Shown here: positions 59,901 to 64,000 of the stretch, piece after piece
Layout: each line of letters starts with the position of its first letter
Position numbering within the stretch: position 1 is the first letter of the stretch
NCBI GenBank assembly: GCA_033964015.1
Contig: CM066924.1
Location: forward strand, 3,640,251-3,704,250
DNA from: Scolanthus callimorphus
Taxonomy: Eukaryota; Cnidaria; Anthozoa; Actiniaria; Edwardsiidae
Direction: 5' to 3'
DNA: 64,000 nucleotides
Made by a program: the position numbers and the translations under genes
The notes under the pieces: generated by a model
Database searches by the model: none
Seen by the model: the letters and a program-made list of their open reading frames with translations, nothing else
What the model was told of the DNA's origin: nothing

Positions 59901-62900
59901 GCTGCCTTTTGTTTTAGCAACTGCAAATGGTTAGACAGACCTTCACGTCGTATTGGAAAAGGACGCAAAACCGTCCCGCAACGGAAGAAGAGCCACCTAG
60001 TGGAACCGATTTGCGTAAAGGCCGGTTTACACTTGCGATTTTTATTGCATTTGTTGCGGCGATTCTTCTCGTGCGTGTTGCAATTCCAACTCTCTTGTGT
60101 AAACGAGATGCAAATTCGGTGCGATTTTCTTTTCTTCAAATCGCATCAAGTTGCAAAGAGTTTAGAACATGCTTGAAACCTCCACGACATCACGCGACAA
60201 AAATCGCGACAAATCACACCGAGTTGCACATAGTTACATTAGTGATTTTGAGTTGACGCGTACGTGCGAGAGAAATCGCTGTGACTCGCGCGACAAAACT
60301 TGCAGCATACATTGCAAGTGTAAATGGGTCTGGAAAACCCGGTCCGTTTGCCGATTGCGCGCGAAAACACCCAGCAGCCAAGTTATCATCTTGTTTGAAT
60401 GGTTTCAAACATTTTCATTGCAAGTATGATACATTATGCCACCAGATCTCCCGACCCCTCCCCCTTGAGTATTTGCCACCTTGCTGAGCTCGATGGAGAG
60501 ACGCTTTACCTATATGGCCCAGGCTCTCTGGACGCGCTCGACCGGAACTGGGGCCAGCAAGCTGTCAGTGCCGTTGCTAATATCTCGTTCAAGTTCATTG
60601 AATATGACGCAATAGTCCCGCACTTTCACAAGATAGGCGCCCGATTTCCATCTCTAGTAGTAAGTGATACACTAACTGTGCGAATACCTCAACCGGTCCA
60701 TCTTGTAAGAAGTTAGTCAATCAGAAAGCGAGTACAGAACAAAGGATCTGGACTTTCGTGAGATCTCAGACATCGAAAGATTCGCTTGCCCTAAAAATTG
60801 TGAAATCGCTTCAAAAGAATTAATTGTTCATCGCCAAACGTACTGCAGTATTAAATTTAAAATGGTGTGAATCTCTGAATGACAAACTTTTTCCGGGATG
60901 GCCCGGTTGACGTATTCGCACTGTAAGCGCCAATTTGATTTGAATATAAACAAAGACTATAAACCTGGAGAAGCGGTGGTTTCGTGAGCGCTTACATGAA
61001 TGATCGTGACCTAGGGGGTGCCGTGTCACAAACCTTACCCGATCACGGTTCTCGCACGGTCACAACATTGACACGGTTGCGACACTGACAAGGTAACGGT
61101 ACTGATACGGTCACGGCACTGACACGGTCACGGTACTGACACGGTCACGGCACTGTCACGGTCACGTTACTGACACTGTCACGGCACTGACACGGTCACG
61201 GTACTGACACGGTCACGGTCACGTTACTGACACGGTCACGGCACTGACACGGTCACGGTACTGCCACGGTCACGACGCTGACACGGTCACGGTACTAACA
61301 CGCTCACGGCACTGTTACGGTCATAGTACTTATACAGTCCGTACACTTTTTACAAATGATCCTAAACGCCGTCTTTGTCTTCCTTGTGTAGGGCTTAGTA
61401 TTTATGGAAACCAGCATAGGCTCACTGCAGCAGATAAACGCACTAGCGACGCTCCGTCGTCTCGACACGTTGACGATACATAACGACGGCAACGTGGTGA
61501 CGCAGTTCACGTTATGGAAACCTTACGTGCTGTTTAGACTGGCGCACTTCTCACTTAACAAGATTAACGATGTCGAGGTAAAAAAAACCTTAATTGCTAT
61601 ATATTTTTTTCAATCCCCCCCTCCTCCTCCTCCTGGGGAGGGAACTCTCATATCAGCCAAGGGGTGCTTGTCGTATCTTTGAAGTCCGGGTTTCTTAGGG
61701 TATAGAATTAAAATATAACCCCTTATTTTTTAAGGAAATTGACCGATCCTCGCAATTTTGCAGTTAGGCGATGATTTCATATTCCCGCTAAATTTTCTGT
61801 GATATAGCTAGAATACCTCGAAACTAATAAATGCTGATAATTTTGTAGTATTGCAATAATTAGTAGTAAAGTTATAGGCCGCTAAAGTTTCGTATTTTTA
61901 CAAACGGTCTATTAGGCTCGGACAAAATTTGTCCGACCCCCATACAAACACTTTAAAAATATGCAACTTTAGAGGCCTAATAACTTCGCTGCAAATTAGC
62001 GTATAACTCCCAAACTTTCAGAATATCTTAGTTTTAAGGATTCTTACTATTGCGCTGTTCACGCTGACGTCATCCATTGTTATTAATGTGCCAACCAGAG
62101 ATCGATTGGTTCACAGTACGAAGGGCGCTATTCAATCTACGGTTGGCACATTAGCATTACAATGGCAATGTTGATAAACAGTGAATAGCGCTATAGCACA
62201 AGAGATTTGAAAAGAAAACCCAGGCAATTTCTAACTGCTAAAATGCGGGGATCGGTAAATTATATTTTTAAGGGTGTGCGAGACGATCGCCTCACGGCGC
62301 TAGTGTGTATCAGTATGTAAATATCTGACAAGCTTGCTGTAATCTGGAACTAGCACTGCACTAGCACTAGGTGCTTTTTGATAAACAAGATTTGTGTGGG
62401 TTTTCAAATGGTATCTTTTAGGGTTTAGGAGTTAAAATAGTGGTTGACCACGCCTCCATATCGGAGGCTTGCTTCGGAAGACTGCATGAAATCACATAGC
62501 TACACGTAATATTACATGACCACGTGAAACCAGAAACATATAAGTGAGTTGAAACGTGTAACACACATACATTGCTTTAGTGCCAAGCTGCGGAATATTC
62601 GCAGAAAACAATTGAACTGATTTTGAAAATAATGTTGTTGAAAGTCTTCGAGTTGTTAAATGTTAGTATATTATCACTTACCACTGTTGCTCTACTTTAT
62701 TTAAGCGAAAAATGAAATATTATGAAGAGAAAACCTGCTTGGGTTAGCAGTCGATAGTTCATTATTGACCAAATATGGTCATAAACTCGATACGAATAAT
62801 CCGAAGCTTGGTTCACCGTTACATGTTTCAACTAAGTTATATGTTTCTGGTGAAACCTGATTCAAATTTCCAAGGTAGTTACATTCTACCATTCGTTGCC

Positions 62901-63020
62901 ATGGTTACAGGTGACCGCAGCGGACCGAGTGAACGCGGAGAAGCTTTTCGGTAATCTGGCGCATCTCACCACCTCGCAGCTTCCTCAGTCCCGGCTTCTA
63001 ACGCTCCTAGGCGAATCAAG
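38701..63020 (+). CDS. LRRC49: LRRC49, tubulin polyglutamylase complex subunit (3' end beyond window)
   Basis: Sixteen coding exons with consistent phases: 38701-38754, 38840-38914, 40171-40309, 41680-41934, 51490-51595, 51915-52118, 53543-53609, 53763-53906, 55443-55504, 55873-56020, 56422-56505, 58955-59028, 59701-59796, 60470-60659, 61392-61577, 62911-63020. They encode about 664 residues. Order: a disordered Ser/Gln-rich N-terminus, leucine-rich repeats (LRLLNFQHNLIRNI, LDVLDLHGNR, LSFNCISR), the junction RQLDMKRITEEERR, a charged coiled coil, then the LRRC49-type C-terminal domain (LAELDGETLYLYG, FTLWKPYVLFRLAHFS). LRRC49 is a subunit of the TTLL1 polyglutamylase complex that adds glutamate chains to tubulin at centrioles and cilia. 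LRR, junction and C-terminal motifs match the vertebrate protein closely. The final coding exon or exons are not in the window. Confidence 0.92.
38978..39325. repeat. Short tandem gaaaatgcagact units with an inverted partner
   Basis: Within LRRC49 intron 2, 38978-39065 has about six degenerate copies of gaaaatgcagact. About 39272-39322 has the reverse complement (agtctgcattttc) in about three copies, so the two could pair. The spacer holds unique sequence. Confidence 0.7.
40313..40475. repeat. (AAT)n/(AAC)n microsatellite in LRRC49 intron 3
   Basis: Starts immediately after the exon 3 donor: about 110 bp of AAT-rich triplets followed by about 50 bp of (AAC)n. Confidence 0.9.
40805..41023. 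mobile_element. CAGGGCCTGACACTG element, copy 1
   Basis: Ends cagggcctgacactg and taatgtcgggccctg, with several tcgcca/tggcga motifs inside. A second copy lies at 42793-42987. The 50-bp tandem array at 52681 uses the same internal motif. Confidence 0.75.
41935..45622. other. LRRC49 long intron, first part: MITEs and a LINE end fragment
   Basis: About 42015-42262 is a MITE with agccggcttttcactagcgt and its complement as ends. 42793-42987 is the second cagggcctgacac element. About 43395-43690 encodes a LINE polymerase end domain in broken frames (RVCQICNTGAVEDEELFLVK), followed by a LINE-like 3' end (aataaaccatgtctactgtc). About 44195-44620 has repeated cgtcgcgac and actaggcgaaac motifs. No host exon is recognised. 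Confidence 0.6.
45623..45686 (+). CDS. LRRC49: Candidate alternative first exon of LRRC49
   Basis: ATG after an in-frame TGA encodes MDGPRFLNPVTYKMVNPGKT followed by L and one base of the next codon, then the donor g|gtaaga. It ends in phase 1, like exon 4, so it can splice to the exon at 51490 and give a short-N-terminus isoform starting just before the LRRs. Support is an open frame, a good donor and matching phase. A first exon of an unrelated small transcript cannot be excluded. Confidence 0.5.
47130..47475. mobile_element. Palindromic element with about 140-bp arms
   Basis: The left arm runs from about gcgattgtcagcttactgcg to ttgattggccagc. The right arm is its near complement (gctggccaatcaaaatgcac to the aaatcgcagtaatc region), with a loop of about 50 bp. 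Transcribed through, it would give a long hairpin RNA in the LRRC49 pre-mRNA. Confidence 0.8.
47789..48504. mobile_element. Mutator-like non-autonomous element
   Basis: 716 bp with about 100-bp terminal inverted repeats (tagcctgcgcgcatccggta on the left, taccggatgttcgcaggcta on the right). It is flanked by the 9-bp direct repeat ACAGAGAGA (47780-47788, 48505-48513). Long arms plus a 9-bp target duplication are typical of Mutator-like elements. No transposase is seen. Confidence 0.85.
49160..50215. mobile_element. TIR element with TAGTATATACTACACGGGAAC ends and an unknown minus-strand frame
   Basis: Left end tagtatatactacacgggaa, right end ttcccgtgtagtatatacta, about 1.05 kb. Near the left end is a cgggataatgc...gcattatcccg hairpin. 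The minus strand at 49614-49952 has an open frame of 112 residues (MQGWIQGINSHFVPW...) with no recognised domain. It could be a degraded transposase exon or captured sequence. Confidence 0.75.
50216..50325. mobile_element. Small hairpin MITE
   Basis: Arms aacaattattc...gtgaatagtggcgaatagtc and its complement around a short loop (ctcgacctccggtctcg). It directly abuts the right end of the element at 49160-50215. Confidence 0.8.
50630..51020. repeat. Tandem/inverted cluster of the gcgcatgc-ctctggg repeat family
   Basis: Two direct copies of a unit with cgtacccagagcttcccggc and gctcgcaggggaggctctgg near 50720-50860, then an inverted half ending gccggggagctctgggttcg at about 51010. Related single copies occur at about 1955-2160 and 28840-28880. 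Confidence 0.75.
51050..51290. repeat. Degenerate ggaatgagaatggg-type minisatellite
   Basis: Many short units of the form (cac)ggaatgagaatgggg and gaaagggaatg, purine-rich on the plus strand, 200 bp before the exon at 51490. Confidence 0.8.
51490..56020 (+). CDS. LRRC49: LRRC49 leucine-rich-repeat exons
   Basis: Exons 51490-51595 (GDRVIFAESPSAPG..., ending NPDRLNLDR), 51915-52118 (RRLTMCPILEGEDNLRLLNF, then LYDN-type LRRs), 53543-53609 (KIDNLDALTKLDVLDLHGNR), 53763-53906 (ISKIENLNHLTELRVLNLAG), 55443-55504 (NLQRLFLSFNCIS) and 55873-56020 (LDGNPFASEVTYKQTVLRN). They give about seven SDS22-like LRRs with the LxxLxLxxN pattern and a capping segment. All junctions are GT..AG and in phase. Confidence 0.93.
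52155..52280. repeat. (CAA)n-rich trinucleotide array in intron
   Basis: CAA/CAG/AAC triplets with few interruptions, about 35 bp after the exon donor at 52118. Long antisense leucine or valine frames across it are artefacts of the repeat. Confidence 0.9.
52681..52920. repeat. Five-copy 50-bp tandem repeat
   Basis: Exact 50-bp period with unit starts at 52691, 52741, 52791, 52841 and 52891. Units are almost identical and contain the palindrome tcgccatttggcga. The right flank (catgtcgggccttgcgacc) resembles the end of the cagggcctgacac element, so the array appears to be an amplified inner part of that MITE. Confidence 0.9.
53075..53483. mobile_element. MITE carrying a 57-bp tandem repeat
   Basis: Ends cggctaaactaggacatatg and cacgtagcgcgcaacat-type complement (…gtgtcctagtttagcc). 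Inside, a 57-bp unit begins at 53075, 53132, 53189, 53246 and, partly, 53303. A single-unit relative without the array lies at about 55224-55370. Confidence 0.8.
54100..54402. mobile_element. Palindromic MITE with atgtcc...ctgattttctgtgg ends
   Basis: The region 54250-54402 has arms ctgattttctgtggtatgtc and its near complement around gtacacaacattttgacc. The stretch 54090-54180 carries related tataccacgaaa sequence. It lies in the intron between exons 53763 and 55443. Confidence 0.7.
54410..55195. repeat. (CAA/CAT)n-rich minisatellite
   Basis: Units of about 240 bp recur (tttatgaattatcgccatc at 54468 and 54727, each followed by caacaacagcatcatggt and accatagcaacaaaaataac). The units themselves consist of CAA, CAT and ATC triplets. 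Non-coding. Confidence 0.85.
56422..59796 (+). CDS. LRRC49: LRRC49 coiled-coil and linker exons
   Basis: Exons 56422-56505 (EEERRIAMVMARKEEEKKKE), 58955-59028 (EKRRIAINNAQRQWEI) and 59701-59796 (Ser/Thr-rich SVPSPASVTPVSQAST...). The first two form the highly charged helix that follows the LRRs in LRRC49; the third is a low-complexity linker. Phases 0, 2 and 2 agree with the neighbours. Confidence 0.9.
56506..58954. other. LRRC49 intron with hairpin MITE
   Basis: 58439-58570 is a hairpin MITE with ends aagcctagtttccatatagt and its complement. About 58571-58793 has weak aaaggggctct/agtgcccctttaa ends. A pyrimidine-rich tract near 57600-57720 explains long hydrophobic open frames there. No exon seen. 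Confidence 0.6.
59330..59640. repeat. Degenerate tandem repeat of ctagcarctccacat units
   Basis: Seven or more units of about 35-45 bp built from ctagcagctccacattt and gctccgcatcgggacc, close before the acceptor at 59700. Confidence 0.8.
59818..59895 (+). ncRNA. tRNA-like sequence, probably a SINE head
   Basis: About 75 nt with an A-box-like ttggtagagtgc, a B-box-like ggttggagcttcaaacc, and ends gccgacc/ggtcggacca that pair like an acceptor stem ending in CCA. The D and anticodon arms do not fold well, so it is more likely a tRNA-derived SINE or tRNA pseudogene than a working tRNA. Confidence 0.5.
60020..60326. mobile_element. MITE with GGCCGGTTTACACTTGC terminus
   Basis: Left end ggccggtttacacttgcgat; the right end gcattgcaagtgtaaatggg-like is its imperfect complement. 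Short inner repeats of ttgcaa and cgcgac. Non-coding and intronic. Confidence 0.6.
60470..63020 (+). CDS. LRRC49: LRRC49 C-terminal-domain exons
   Basis: Exon 60470-60659 (ICHLAELDGETLYLYGPGSL, FKFIEYDAIVPHF), exon 61392-61577 (LQQINALATLRRLDTLTIHN, FTLWKPYVLFRLAHFSLNKI) and exon 62911-63020 (VTAADRVNAEKLFGNLAHLT, ending LLTLLGESR). These match the conserved C-terminal part of LRRC49. The exon at 60470 begins after cccttgag; its first T completes a Val codon with the GT left by 59796. The last donor is ag|gtatac, so at least one more exon lies beyond the window. Confidence 0.92.
61045..61330. repeat. acacggtcacggtactg minisatellite
   Basis: About fifteen units of 17-24 bp (ctgacacggtcacggtac and cacggcactgacacggt variants) in the intron just before the acceptor at 61391. 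Confidence 0.9.
61578..62910. other. LRRC49 intron without recognised features
   Basis: About 61615-61735 resembles the ctcatat.../ggggtgctcgtcg element at 2565. The rest has no clear repeat or exon. Confidence 0.5.
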
Positions 63021-64000
63021 GTATACAATTATGGATATTAAGCAACGAAATTGTAAATTCTCGCAATTTCGCGCCAAAGCGCAGCACTTGAAATTGCGAC
63101 CAGCTGATCGCCGATGGTGACAAGATTTTTTGGCTTGAACTTTGTCTGCTTCGTTTGGAGAACGTTTCAGACCTAAAAAAGCTAGTTTCAGGCCCTGCGT
63201 TGAGGCCATATCAAGTGAGGCAATTTAGTTGCGTTGCGCATTGCAGTGATTATTGCGCGTCTGACGTACACGATGTTGCTTTGCCAGAAAAAATAGATTT
63301 GATTTCTACTTTTTGCAACATTGCGAGCAAAATTGCTGCGTGTGACATGTCTCTGCAACTCGCGCGCGAGGCAATGTTTTCCTCTTATTAGCCAATCAGC
63401 GTACACCATTCCATGTTTTTACTTGGATAAGCCGCTCTACGTTATAATTTTCTCGCTGGTGTATTGCATGTTGCAGAAAACAAATTGCGATCGTGTGACA
63501 TCCCGCGGCAACTCGCAATGTTTCTTAATTCGTTATCGTTGCGTTGCGAGTTACAAGAAAAATTGCCTCGTGTCACGGTTATTTTAATAAATTTATAAAT
63601 ACAGCTCTAAATTTGTATGTAATCATCCCCAAATCACATATATCACTTGGTAATAGCCTAATAGGCAACGTAGGCAAGTTTTAGCGGCAAGACTGCCGAT
63701 TTACAAGCAAATTTTGATGTAAATTCAAACTTTATCAAACTTGTCATCCTCAAAACTTCAAAATTTCAAAAACTCATTGTTGCAATCCGTTTCCATCCGC
63801 TCTGTAATAGGTCCATGAAGCCTTCAATCATGATCGATTTGTAGTTAAAGGGCTATTTAACAAACCTAGACTAGTATTTTGGCTATCCATCAGTTATTTG
63901 TATGTTTTTTATATCACCAAAAGTGTGCAAAAATCGTGACACTGCTTCTTTAGACGCAAACCCTGCGGCACTTTTTTTTCGGCTTCATCGAACATGATTG
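63021..64000. other. LRRC49 intron continuing past the window
   Basis: Starts with the donor gtatac. About 63060-63590 contains scattered ttgcgagtt/caactcgc and attgcgatc motifs like those of the MITE at 60020, probably a degraded copy. No exon is recognised before the window ends. Confidence 0.5.

Overview
The window is animal nuclear DNA. Genes are split into short exons with GT..AG introns, intergenic and intronic sequence is dense with small inverted-repeat elements, and there are LTR and non-LTR retrotransposons. A broken receptor gene combining a DZIP3-type HEPN domain, NB-ARC and TPR repeats, a BEL/Pao element and the MITE families fit an anthozoan cnidarian (stony coral or sea anemone). 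The taxon is an inference; no marker here fixes the species.

Layout. (1) 32-2401, + strand: last three visible coding exons of an SLCO/OATP organic-anion transporter, with two partial extra copies of one exon end in the intron. (2) 4630-10005, - strand: remains of a STAND/NLR-like gene (HEPN with an intact RNxxxH motif, NB-ARC, winged helix, TPR), split by at least three insertions and three frameshifts. (3) 10.0-13.9 kb: no gene; nested MITEs and one half of a long inverted repeat that looks like a copied promoter/5' exon. (4) 13876-20028: a complete, young BEL/Pao LTR retrotransposon with near-identical LTRs but a pol broken by single-base losses. (5) 20-25 kb: nested MITEs and the other half of the inverted repeat. 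(6) 25535-27114: two tandem paralogous genes for 60- and 64-residue single-pass membrane microproteins with a PPxY motif. They sit in a segment whose 3' part is duplicated again at 36.5-38.0 kb. (7) about 29.1-33.6 kb: a CR1/L2-like LINE with coiled-coil ORF1 and PHD-endonuclease-RT ORF2, frameshifted. (8) 38701-63020, + strand, continuing past the window: LRRC49, a subunit of the tubulin polyglutamylase complex. It has sixteen phase-consistent coding exons plus one candidate alternative first exon, and its introns carry most of the remaining repeats.

The intact host genes are an uptake transporter, a cilium/centriole-linked tubulin-modification subunit and the microprotein pair; nothing in the sequence suggests that they act together. 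The best candidates for something undescribed are the PPxY microprotein pair and the HEPN-STAND relic. The rest of the interest lies in mobile-element archaeology: empty sites, target duplications and repeat arrays grown from MITEs.
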